From Photobacterium sp. TY1-4 (lineage in GTDB: Bacteria > Pseudomonadota > Gammaproteobacteria > Enterobacterales > Vibrionaceae), in NCBI RefSeq assembly GCF_025398175.1, contig NZ_CP099735.1:496001-560000 (forward strand): a DNA stretch of 64,000 nucleotides, written 5' to 3'. A program made the translations under genes and the position numbers. Within the stretch, counting starts at the first letter, position 1, and every line of letters begins with the position of its first letter. Under the pieces are notes generated by a model. The model ran no database searches, was not told the DNA's origin, and saw only the letters and a list, made by a program, of their open reading frames with translations. Shown here piece by piece: positions 26,516 through 33,321 of this stretch.

Positions 26516-27133
26516 TTAAAAAGACAGACCTAACGCTTTCAAAGCGCTTTCACATTGGGCAGAGGTTTCAAACTGAATTCCAGCAATTCCAACCGATTCA
26601 GCACCTTCGACATTGTATGGCATGTCATCAATAAACACAGTTTCTGAGGCTTTCAGGTCAAACTGGGTTAATAATGATTGATAGATTTCCGGTTGGGGCT
26701 TCAACAACCCGACTTCAGCAGAAACGGTTGCACCTTCGAACAAATCCCAAAACCTGTAAGTCGTCTTTAAATGAGACACGATTTCATGCACATTATCAGT
26801 AAGTGCAAATACCCGATAGTCTGCTGTCTTTACACGTTTAATGAGGTCAACTGAGCCATAGATAAGTAGCTGCGTTTGCTTCACATAGTAGAACAGGCGT
26901 TCGCACTCCAGCTCGGATAAATCAAGCGCTTTTCGATACTGATATTTAGCCTCACTCTCTGAGATAAAACCTTTGTTGAGGTTTAACCAAATATCAGATT
27001 GAAAGATTGATTGAGCCCGCTCTTCAACTGAGTCAATTTCTCCGAAAGTCAGCCGGGTGATTTCGAGAGGAGCCCATCGGACGACTACATTTCCGATGTC
27101 GAAAACAACGTTCTTGATATTGCTCGATTCCAT
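26516..27133 (-). CDS. HAD-superfamily hydrolase, YihX-like
   Basis: 205 residues with HAD motifs: I in VVFDIGNVVVRW (nucleophile Asp, residue 11 region), II in FALTDNVHE (Thr), III Lys in LLKPQPEIYQ, and IV in VFIDDMPYNVEGA. The helical cap lies between I and II. DIGNVVV resembles YihX-type sugar-1-phosphatases, but substrates of this group are broad. AAGGAG precedes the ATG. A sequence GCGGTATGTG just upstream differs by one base from a VCR-type GCGTTATGTG end. Confidence 0.88.
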   Translation of the reverse strand: MESSNIKNVVFDIGNVVVRWAPLEITRLTFGEIDSVEERAQSIFQSDIWLNLNKGFISESEAKYQYRKALDLSELECERLFYYVKQTQLLIYGSVDLIKRVKTADYRVFALTDNVHEIVSHLKTTYRFWDLFEGATVSAEVGLLKPQPEIYQSLLTQFDLKASETVFIDDMPYNVEGAESVGIAGIQFETSAQCESALKALGLSF

Positions 27134-27349
27134 TTTATTCTCCTTTCACATACCGCCCGGAACAGGGGGGATATTGAGTCCGTCGGAAATCCTCACTACA
27201 CCGTAATCAGTGTGCTGTCGTCAAGTGTGACATCCCCTCCCTCTATGATGTCAGAGCAATCAACCTTATGATGAAGCAGTACAGTTCAATACTCTGGTAG
27301 AGAAGATCACCGATCATCGGTAATGAGTAACAAAGTCGTCAGGTTAAGA
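27134..27349. other. Non-coding gap between cassette-like genes
   Basis: 216 bp with no credible ORF. Next to the HAD gene start (minus strand) is CCGGGCGGTATGTG, reminiscent of a decayed Vibrio cassette-repeat end. Nothing else is recognised. Confidence 0.4.
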
Positions 27350-28108
27350 TCATGATGTTAACTTTTGACTCAATTGCACTAGGAGTTGAATGGCGTCCTC
27401 TTTGGAGGAATAACACCCACTAGCTAATTCGTATGTCATTTTAATATCATCGATCAGGTGTGGATAATATCGGGCTGCGACTTGATAACATTGACCTAAG
27501 TCTGTATACCAACTTCCATCTTTTTCTGCGACGAAGTAATAGGCGGCTCTTAGTAGTTTTTTACCTATAACTTTACTGACTTCATCTGCATGCATTGCTT
27601 CCATCCGACCCTCTATTTGGTCTCGAAAGTCAAGAAGATCCCCATTAAGCGCATTAGCGATTTCAATGCTTGGCCGTTGCCGTGGAAACTGTTGAGATAA
27701 ATCATTCCCCCAAATGCAGCAACAGCAATGTTTTAGCCAAAATTGCCAGTGGTATATTTCTTGAGATTGCATGACCTCACCGACACAGCCGGGGTCGATA
27801 TCTAACTTACTAATCTCTGGATGAGATTGAGGTAACGAAAGAGATATATATTTGAAAACCTCACGATCACTTTCGGTAATTGGACGCTTAAGGACCAAGG
27901 ACAAATCTAAGTCGGATTTACCAAGAACAGCATTACCTCTAGGTACGCTACCGTATAAGTAAATTCCATCAATCTGATTCGGGAGCCGACGCCTCAATTC
28001 ATTCACTACAGACTCAACAACTGATTGAAACTCAGGTTGGATATACTCAGGAGAGTAAACATTTTGAATAAATCCTTGCTCATCAAGTCCATTTCCGAAC
28101 CCTTGCAT
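27350..28108 (-). CDS. Nucleotidyltransferase-domain protein (pol-beta-like fold)
   Basis: 252 residues starting MQGFGNGLDEQG. The nucleotidyltransferase core reads LYGSVPRGNAVLGKSDLDLS (residues 45-65), with the GS motif and two catalytic aspartates (DLDLS), and a third acidic residue in KLDIDPG. The C-terminal helical region resembles those of antibiotic or small-molecule nucleotidyltransferases. The substrate is unknown; such genes are common in integron cassettes. ATG 28108 is chosen over the 34-codon-longer frame because GGAGAAAAAGCACC precedes it and a GTTATGT site lies just upstream. Confidence 0.8.
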   Translation of the reverse strand: MQGFGNGLDEQGFIQNVYSPEYIQPEFQSVVESVVNELRRRLPNQIDGIYLYGSVPRGNAVLGKSDLDLSLVLKRPITESDREVFKYISLSLPQSHPEISKLDIDPGCVGEVMQSQEIYHWQFWLKHCCCCIWGNDLSQQFPRQRPSIEIANALNGDLLDFRDQIEGRMEAMHADEVSKVIGKKLLRAAYYFVAEKDGSWYTDLGQCYQVAARYYPHLIDDIKMTYELASGCYSSKEDAIQLLVQLSQKLTS

Positions 28109-28126
28109 GGTGCTTTTTCTCCTTGA

Positions 28127-28133
28127 ACATAAC
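28127..28133 (-). promoter_or_regulatory. Cassette core-site-like GTTATGT
   Basis: Minus strand GTTATGT, 18 bases before the nucleotidyltransferase start and abutting IS remnant 3. The same form is typical of Vibrio cassette repeats. Confidence 0.45.
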
Positions 28134-28345
28134 GAATGAGATGCACCCTCATCATGCTTTACCACACAGGGTAAGTCTAATGGCGAAATCACCAGAGGCC
28201 ACCCTATCACTATCTGTCTATGACATTGATTTAGCCAAACAAAGTATCACTATCCGCAGCAAAGATCATCACGGTCATCTCCTGGAACACAAAACACAAC
28301 GCGCAACAAAAATGTCACGCGTTGCGAATCATACTGAAGTGAAAC
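28134..28345 (+). pseudogene. Remnant 3 of IS110/IS1111-type element
   Basis: The left-end leader (GAATGAGATGCACCCTCATC) aligns with remnant 4, then a decayed transposase start reads SVYDIDLAKQSITIRSKDHH, matching YGIDLARHCFSIHGEDHQ of remnant 4. It stops at about codon 45. The fragment abuts the 3' end of the VOC gene. Confidence 0.75.
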
Positions 28346-28354
28346 CGATGATGG

Positions 28355-28759
28355 CTATTCCGACACCCCACTCCAGAAAAATTCCACTCGAATTCCACTC
28401 GGGTCATAACACATCATGTGCTTTGCTGGCCCTTCTTTCACTAACTCCGGAGAAAATTCAACAGTGATACCCGCTTTTGTTAGTACTTCATAAACGGTAT
28501 TCAGACGTGCTTCACTTTCTACCTGTAGTGCTAAATGATGTAGGCCTACATTGGTTTTTCTATCGAAAGAAACCGGTGTATCGGTTTGAGAAGACCATAA
28601 TGTAAGCATGATTTTCCCGTCACTGACGAAAACAGCAGGATAATCAGGATTTCTTTTTACCTCGGTCCAGCCGAGTGAATCAGTGAAAAACTTTGCACTC
28701 GCTTCTAAATTGGAAACCGTTAACCCCACATGATGTGTACCGCATGTCAATGCCGTCAT
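28355..28759 (-). CDS. VOC-superfamily (glyoxalase/dioxygenase fold) protein
   Basis: 134 residues in two beta-alpha-beta-beta-beta units. Likely metal ligands are His in GTHHVGLTV (residues 7-15), His in GLHHLALQV around 75 and Glu in GIRVEFFWSG near the C-terminus, the usual His-His-Glu pattern. The family covers glyoxalases, dioxygenases and drug-binding resistance proteins; the exact role is unknown. It is set in the array of small minus-strand genes. Confidence 0.85.
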   Translation of the reverse strand: MTALTCGTHHVGLTVSNLEASAKFFTDSLGWTEVKRNPDYPAVFVSDGKIMLTLWSSQTDTPVSFDRKTNVGLHHLALQVESEARLNTVYEVLTKAGITVEFSPELVKEGPAKHMMCYDPSGIRVEFFWSGVSE

Positions 28760-28833
28760 TTCTATCCCTTAATGTTGTGATTTACCTAGTGGGTAAGCTA
28801 AACCGACAACAAGAATGCAACAACACAAATATA

Positions 28834-29009
28834 ACTAACGACTTGTTCGAATTATTTGAACAAGTTCACTCAATAATCAATGTATTGAAAATTAAAACTC
28901 ACCTGATCGCCTACAAACCCGGCGAGAAGCAATCGTTCAAAGCGTGAATACCACTGGCCCAAAATCCGGCTGTCATTTGCTCATGCTGCTTGATGATACT
29001 GTCGTTAGT
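28834..29009. repeat. Inverted repeat bounding a non-coding spacer (attC-like candidate)
   Basis: ACTAACGAC (28834-28842) and GTCGTTAGT (29001-29009) form a perfect 9-bp inverted repeat about 160 bp apart. An inner 8-bp hairpin ACTTGTTC/GAACAAGT (28841-28848 with 28858-28865) overlaps the left arm. The rest of 28760-29031 has no gene. The outer arms contain TAAC and GTTA, as attC ends do, but the site is longer than most attC sites. Confidence 0.4.
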
Positions 29010-29031
29010 CGGTGACCACACGCACCAAACG

Positions 29032-29814
29032 TTAGTGACCAACTTTTTTGTAAGCGACCACATGGGAAAGGAAGAGTAACGAATACCGTTCATTGAATCT
29101 GATTTTATACTCAATTTCATCTTCAGATAGTTTTTCCCAATTCACACCAAAGTAGTCGTTAATATCATCGACTGCTTCGCTCTCATTTTTTAGATGCTTT
29201 TTGTTCCACTGATAAGTACATGATAAAACCAGCACGCCATTCAAAGCTGTTGCATCCATCAATGCATCCACTATAGCTCTGGGGGATTCACATTGATCCA
29301 GCACATTGAGGCAAACGACTAAGTCAAATTCTTTGGTGACCACCCCATGCTCAAAAGGAGCTTCTATCAAAGTGAATTCTACATGATCACAGGCTTTTGC
29401 GATTGATGAAGCATCAAAGTCCAAGTATCCCTGCTCTTTCAAACTCTTGATATAAGGGAATTGACACTTAGCACCTTCGATAATTACTTGCTTGAAATTT
29501 GATAGTAATCGATGAGATGGCTCAACAACCGTGACAGAACTAATGGTGGGAATATTGGTAACTAATTCGTAACTATTTCGTCCCAAAGCTGGCCCCACCT
29601 CTAATGCGTTATTAGGAGAGATATTTTCAGCTTCGAGTGCCTCAATAATCAACTGAGCAACACTTTGTGTATGGCTTGAATAAATAAATGAATCAGGAAC
29701 GTGTTTAGATTTACTCTCTAATGGTTCTGTTACTCCATTTAGGCGAAGTTTATCAAGCCATTGAATCTCATAGTATGCCGCCAATCCTTTTTGATCGATG
29801 TAAAAATCGTCCAC
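29032..29814 (-). CDS. SAM-dependent methyltransferase resembling the OvoA C-terminal domain
   Basis: 260 residues. Class I SAM motif I is ALEVGPALGRNSYEL near residue 70, with the acidic motif VTVVEPSHR after it. Then FDLVVCLNVLDQCESPRA near 165 and a C-terminal SLLFLSHVVAYKK. The last two resemble the methyltransferase domain that N-methylates 4-mercaptohistidine in ovothiol synthesis, but no sulfoxide synthase domain is present. Activity on a histidine-like thiol is therefore only a guess; a generic small-molecule methyltransferase is the safe call. Confidence 0.8.
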   Translation of the reverse strand: MDDFYIDQKGLAAYYEIQWLDKLRLNGVTEPLESKSKHVPDSFIYSSHTQSVAQLIIEALEAENISPNNALEVGPALGRNSYELVTNIPTISSVTVVEPSHRLLSNFKQVIIEGAKCQFPYIKSLKEQGYLDFDASSIAKACDHVEFTLIEAPFEHGVVTKEFDLVVCLNVLDQCESPRAIVDALMDATALNGVLVLSCTYQWNKKHLKNESEAVDDINDYFGVNWEKLSEDEIEYKIRFNERYSLLFLSHVVAYKKVGH

Positions 29815-29850
29815 CTATAATTCCTTCTATAAAAGCTTCTTTTCTGATGT

Positions 29851-29919
29851 GCATAGCACCTAAATCATGGGCAAACAAAAATGGGACGCTTGCGGCCCAG
29901 GCCAGTTTGCCCATGATTT
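29851..29919. repeat. Long hairpin, attC-like, between GNAT and methyltransferase genes
   Basis: AAATCATGGGCAAAC (29862-29876) pairs perfectly with GTTTGCCCATGATTT (29905-29919) across a 28-base loop that itself contains TGGG/CCCA. On the minus strand GCTATGC follows at 29857-29851, one base from GTTATGC. Position (after one cassette-like gene, before the next) and symmetry suit a diverged attC. No T run follows, so a plain terminator is less likely. Confidence 0.5.
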
Positions 29920-29942
29920 GACTGTCCCTATAAATTTGCTGA

Positions 29943-30485
29943 TTATATGCCATCCCACTCATGCGAAAGAACTGACATTTGGACTTTATCAATAAACTGA
30001 CCGTTGCGATATCCCGACTGCCTTTTCACGCCCTCATGAACGTAACCCGCTTTCTCATATGCTCTAATTGCTGATGGATTTGTGGCATATGCAGTTAGTT
30101 CTATCCGGTGAAGACCCAAGTCCTTGAAACCGTAGTCGGTCACTAACTTGGTTACTTCTGTACCTATACCTTTGCCCCAATACTCCTTGTCACCAATAAG
30201 AATGAAGAACTCACCACATCGATTTAGAGTACTTATAGAAGCGATACCGGCATATCCAATCAACCTACCGGTTTCACCACAAGTAATACCAAGCGAAATA
30301 CTCTTTGAATCGTTGTTTATTCCGGCCAACCATTTAGATATGTCGGTTTTTGACTTCGGATAAGAGTAGGATGAGATGCTGAACTGGGTCACTTCTCGGT
30401 TACATGCCCACAGATAAAACTCATCAGTGTCATCAACGTCAAGTGGTCTGAGTTTTATCATTTTTGACTGTAGAAACATCCACAT
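29943..30485 (-). CDS. GNAT-family acetyltransferase, RimJ/RimL type
   Basis: 180 residues. IKLRPLDVDDTDEFYLWA at the start and the acetyl-CoA loop EYWGKGIGTEVTKLVTDYGF near residue 110 are followed by HRIELTAYATNPSAIRAYEK and GYVHEGVKRQ. The pattern is that of ribosomal-protein/spermidine acetyltransferase-like GNATs. It may start at ATG 30485 or at ATG 30461 (MIKLRP); an AGAG lies before the first. A GTTATAT core-like site (30512-30506) is upstream. Confidence 0.85.
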   Translation of the reverse strand: MWMFLQSKMIKLRPLDVDDTDEFYLWACNREVTQFSISSYSYPKSKTDISKWLAGINNDSKSISLGITCGETGRLIGYAGIASISTLNRCGEFFILIGDKEYWGKGIGTEVTKLVTDYGFKDLGLHRIELTAYATNPSAIRAYEKAGYVHEGVKRQSGYRNGQFIDKVQMSVLSHEWDGI

Positions 30486-30505
30486 TTTCTCTTCGTATTA
30501 TTGGC

Positions 30506-30512
30506 ATATAAC
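30506..30512 (-). promoter_or_regulatory. Cassette core-site-like GTTATAT
   Basis: Minus strand GTTATAT between the GNAT start and the left end of IS remnant 4, the same arrangement as at 28127 and 31357. Confidence 0.4.
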
Positions 30513-30730
30513 GAATGACATGGACTCCCCCTCATCAGGCTTTGCCACACTTGGTAAACCTAATCCTGTAATTGCCGGAGACCGCCATGTCACCATCTGT
30601 CTATGGCATTGATTTAGCCAGACATTGCTTCAGTATCCACGGTGAGGATCACCAAGGCAAGCTCTTGATCTACAGAACAATATCACGATCGAAAATTCTC
30701 TCGACATTTGCCAATATCCCGCCTGGTATT
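30513..30730 (+). pseudogene. Remnant 4 of IS110/IS1111-type element (best preserved 5' end)
   Basis: Left-end leader (GAATGACATGGACTCCCCC), a leader ending CCGGAGACC, then ATG 30587 and MSPSVYGIDLARHCFSIHGE, continuing to SRSKILSTFANIPP before it breaks off. The intact N-terminal order, first Asp motif and Lys/Ser-rich stretch are those of IS1111-group transposases. The remaining 80 percent of the gene is missing. Confidence 0.82.
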
Positions 30731-30737
30731 ATCAGGA

Positions 30738-30777
30738 GCCGACTCTCGTCCCCTCATTATCGGGGACGAGAGTCGGC
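30738..30777. repeat. 16-bp perfect hairpin beside remnant 4
   Basis: GCCGACTCTCGTCCCC pairs with GGGGACGAGAGTCGGC around an 8-base loop. CGGCAATACT is directly repeated after it (30775-30794 region). It sits where the IS remnant ends. No T run. Confidence 0.6.
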
Positions 30778-30834
30778 AATACTCGGCAATACGTCAAAGC
30801 TCATACTCTTAAAATACCATGATTTTGAATAGTG

Positions 30835-30930
30835 CTAGTCCGGGTTAACGAAATCATGTTGAATGGCCCTGCCGCAATGCGGACAGGTAGCTGTGAGCCG
30901 AAGTATGAAACCCTTAATATGTTTTCTTAC
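30835..30930 (-). pseudogene. In-frame zinc-knuckle-like tail after an amber stop
   Basis: Directly after the TAG of the gene at 30931-31344 the same frame continues for 31 codons, VRKHIKGFILRLTATCPHCG then RAIQHDFVNPD and a TAG. The CPHCG motif looks like half a zinc ribbon. It has no start codon of its own. It may be a truncated gene or a former extension of the upstream protein. Confidence 0.35.
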
Positions 30931-31344
30931 CTAACAATCGTGGCCATAATTATTTACCTCGATTTCGAGACCAATTGCCTCTTGTAACACCTCTATTTTT
31001 TCCATACACCATTCGAGAGCTTCTTTTTTATAGGTCTTAGATTCAAGGATGGGATAAACACCAACATTATCATGATACTTAACTTCCAATGCGACCCACC
31101 CCTTACCTTTGGCACGAGTCATATAATTGATGCTCACTATTTCAACTTCGCGTAAGTTGATTGTGACAGCTTTTCTTTTGTGATAGAAACCAAATTGTTT
31201 TGAATCATGCCAACCAATAAGGTGCCAAAGCTTGCCATTCTTAGCCAGCGCCTCAACTTCCTGAGGGGCTTTCCAAAGATGGCCCTTTACTTGCGTGAGT
31301 TCTAACGGGTTCTTTGTTGATTCATCAATCGTGAATATTTTCAT
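30931..31344 (-). CDS. Hypothetical protein of the cassette-like array
   Basis: 137 residues, not recognised. Mixed alpha/beta composition with a Trp-rich first half (HLWKAPQEVEAL, KLWHLIGWHDS) and a helical end (EALEWCMEKIEVLQEAIG), finishing NNYGHDC. No signal peptide or membrane segment, so probably cytoplasmic. GTTATGC (31363-31357) and IS remnant 5 precede it. The amber stop is followed by an open in-frame stretch with CPHCG (see 30835-30930). Confidence 0.7.
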   Translation of the reverse strand: MKIFTIDESTKNPLELTQVKGHLWKAPQEVEALAKNGKLWHLIGWHDSKQFGFYHKRKAVTINLREVEIVSINYMTRAKGKGWVALEVKYHDNVGVYPILESKTYKKEALEWCMEKIEVLQEAIGLEIEVNNYGHDC

Positions 31345-31356
31345 AAATACCTACAG

Positions 31357-31363
31357 GCATAAC
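31357..31363 (-). promoter_or_regulatory. Cassette core-site-like GTTATGC
   Basis: Minus strand GTTATGC, 12 bases before the ATG at 31344 and directly against the left end of IS remnant 5. Confidence 0.45.
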
Positions 31364-31682
31364 GAACAACATGGACTCCCCCTCATAAGTCTTTGCCCTA
31401 CTGTATAAGTCTGATACCTTAATTACCGGAGCCCATCAAGTCACATTCTGTCTATAGCCTTGATTTAGCCAAGCGTCATTTGAGTATTCACGAACAACAA
31501 ACAACCTTAAATCCAGCAGCCATCAGAGTAGAGTTCTTTCCTTCGATTGAGACATATTCTCTTCCGATGCTGGAAGTAGTGTAAAGCTTACGAGGAACCA
31601 CAAAACACTAATGATCTTATAAAAAGCAGCCGATAACAAGTTACTTAGCAGTAAAATAAAAATTTAAACAATAATATTAACA
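31364..31682 (+). mobile_element. Remnant 5: internally deleted IS1111-type derivative, about 320 bp
   Basis: Left end GAACAACATGGACTCCCCC, decayed transposase start (LDLAKRHLSIHEQQ), then AAATCCAGCAGCCATCAGA and a TATTCTC..CC.ATGC.GGAAG block in the same order as remnant 2, ending near TTTAAACAATA. It is closely matched in length and order to remnant 2 at 26134-26458. Confidence 0.7.
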
Positions 31683-31685
31683 ATA

Positions 31686-32084
31686 TCATTTAAATAAAGA
31701 ATGAAAGCCTTTTTCTTCGTCAAATTCAAACTCTTCTAAACAAGACCCAATTTCTTCCATTTCTTTTGGATACTTCACCGCATGTTCCATAACAAGGCAA
31801 GCACCATAATACTCAGAATAACTTTCCAGATTACGTACAGTGATTTTAGGAAATTTATTTTTAGCTTTCTCATCACATATATCTGAACCAGCGCTTACTT
31901 CTAGCATACATCTTTTTTGAGAGATTTGATAACAAGCAGCATAATCTGGTTGATCACAAAAGAGAGACGGGCCATTTTTAGACAGCTTCTCAGTTAACAT
32001 TTCAACAGCAAATTCTTCTTGAGGATTACTAGTTGAACATCCACTAAGAAAAATGAACAATACCATTGTGAAATATATTTTCAT
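31686..32084 (-). CDS. Small Cys-rich lipoprotein, unknown
   Basis: 132 residues. The signal MKIYFTMVLFIFLSGC has lipobox LSGC, so the mature protein is an acylated envelope lipoprotein. The mature part has six further cysteines (FCDQ, AACYQ, KRCML, DICDE, GACLV, GSCLEE), suggesting disulfides, and an acidic C-terminus. No family is recognised. It is the rightmost gene of the minus-strand array and strongly AT-rich. Confidence 0.75.
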   Translation of the reverse strand: MKIYFTMVLFIFLSGCSTSNPQEEFAVEMLTEKLSKNGPSLFCDQPDYAACYQISQKRCMLEVSAGSDICDEKAKNKFPKITVRNLESYSEYYGACLVMEHAVKYPKEMEEIGSCLEEFEFDEEKGFHSLFK

Positions 32085-32760
32085 TTTTAGGACCTTGTAT
32101 GTTATTAATTATTTTTTAACGTTATACTTGTTTATCTTACTTGAAACTTATGAACAATCTTGATTAAACTTTCTGACAGCAAAAGGTGATAATATTCACT
32201 CGACTCATTGAATACAATTTCGTCCAAGTTATTCATTTATCCATTTATCCATTTATCCATTTATACTGATGGATGCATTATAAACTTCATAATTCAAACG
32301 ATTTTCCCGAATGAACATTTATTTACACAATAAAGTTCGGAAAATATCATTTACTGACTCCATTAAATCAACAATTCTAGGAAACATATCAGAGATGCTA
32401 GGTTACTCGTTACCAGAGACATCAGGATTGCAGCATCTTCAACTAGCCACCGCACAACTCTTTCCGTGTACTATACCTAAAAATACCACTTATTTTCAAT
32501 TGGTTAGGATAAAAAATGTGAAAATTGACTTATAATGAAGCTGCATAAAAGAAGCACCACAGTTTAATGAGACCCCCATATGCACCAACACACATTTAAC
32601 CCTTTATGATCAGTGAGATAACTTTGATGATGTTGTACAACCCAAGCAATCCCTGCCTCGTGAATACCGGAAACTGACTGGAACTTGAAACAGCTTCCTA
32701 TATCCAACCTTTGCTCCCCATCCCACCCGAAGCACTATTTTGTGACATGAATCACAACCA
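32085..32760. other. AT-rich non-coding stretch at the array edge
   Basis: About 680 bp with no confident gene. It holds a period-8 tandem repeat of four units (TCATTTAT then CCATTTAT x3, 32233-32264). A 74-codon plus-strand frame at 32311-32535 has no ribosome site or recognised domain and is probably chance. Base composition shifts from AT-rich to the GC level of the rest of the window near 32.8 kb. Confidence 0.5.
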
Positions 32761-32761
32761 T

Positions 32762-32806
32762 TTACTTAGCCTGCTAACTAAAGTATTTTACTTAGCTTGC
32801 TAAGTA
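32762..32806. promoter_or_regulatory. Two SlyA-type operators upstream of slyA
   Basis: Palindromes TTACTTAGC-CT-GCTAACTAA (32762-32781) and TACTTAGC-TT-GCTAAGTA (32789-32806, perfect), centres 26 bp apart. Both contain TTAGC-NN-GCTAA, the known SlyA recognition pattern, supporting autoregulation and control of the efflux genes behind slyA. Confidence 0.8.
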
Positions 32807-32821
32807 TTTAAGGCGTCTCTC

Positions 32822-33289
32822 ATGGTCAAAGACATCAATCTGCTGCAAAACTTAACGCTCGCTGAGCAGCTGGCGCGGGTGGCCCGCCTTTGGAAAGTGG
32901 TTGCGGACAAGGAGCTAGCGCCGCTGGGACTCACTCATCCGCGCTGGACTGCACTGTGGAAGTTGCAACGGCTGGGCGATAACGTCAGTCAGAAAGTTCT
33001 GGCAGAAGCGCTTGAGATTGAACTGGCGTCTTTAATGCGCACCTTAAAACAACTCGAAGAGCAGTCGCTGATTGCCCGCCACTGCTGTCAGCATGATAAA
33101 CGCGCCCGGATTGTCAGCCTGACCGACGAAGGACGCGCACTGCTCAAGCAAATGGAAACCCGTATCCTGCAAATACGGCAGAGTTTACTGACCGGGATCA
33201 GCGATGATGAGCTGGTCAAGATAAGCGGCACACTGGAACTGATTGCCGGAAACGCTTTAAACACGCTCAACACCCACACCGAACAATAA
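32822..33289 (+). CDS. slyA: SlyA-type MarR-family regulator
   Basis: 155 residues. Winged helix-turn-helix: LTHPRWTALWKLQRL, then QKVLAEALEIELASLMRTLKQLEEQSLI (recognition helix) and DKRARIVSLTDEG (wing). It resembles E. coli/Salmonella SlyA in length and in the TH-RW and LVRTL-like helices. It is followed by HlyD and FUSC-like genes in the same direction, like the slyA-ydhIJK locus of enterics, though there the genes are divergent. Two SlyA-like operators lie in its promoter. Confidence 0.88.
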   Translation: MVKDINLLQNLTLAEQLARVARLWKVVADKELAPLGLTHPRWTALWKLQRLGDNVSQKVLAEALEIELASLMRTLKQLEEQSLIARHCCQHDKRARIVSLTDEGRALLKQMETRILQIRQSLLTGISDDELVKISGTLELIAGNALNTLNTHTEQ

Positions 33290-33321
33290 CAACGACGTAC
33301 AGACGGAGAAGTAATCTTTTT

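Noticed and set aside
29768..29992. Minus-strand 74-codon frame crossing the hairpin at 29862-29919
   Set aside because: Its sequence is mostly the palindrome and overlaps both neighbours; the hairpin explains the open frame better than a gene does.
28127..31363. GTTATGY sites as part of the IS left end rather than cassette core sites
   Set aside because: Not fully excluded: three of four sites abut IS left ends. Kept as core sites because LysE has an exact GTTAGGT without an abutting left end and because IS1111-group elements are known to target such sites.
32311..32535. Plus-strand 74-codon frame in the AT-rich gap
   Set aside because: No ribosome site, no domain, and a position in a non-coding stretch; treated as chance.
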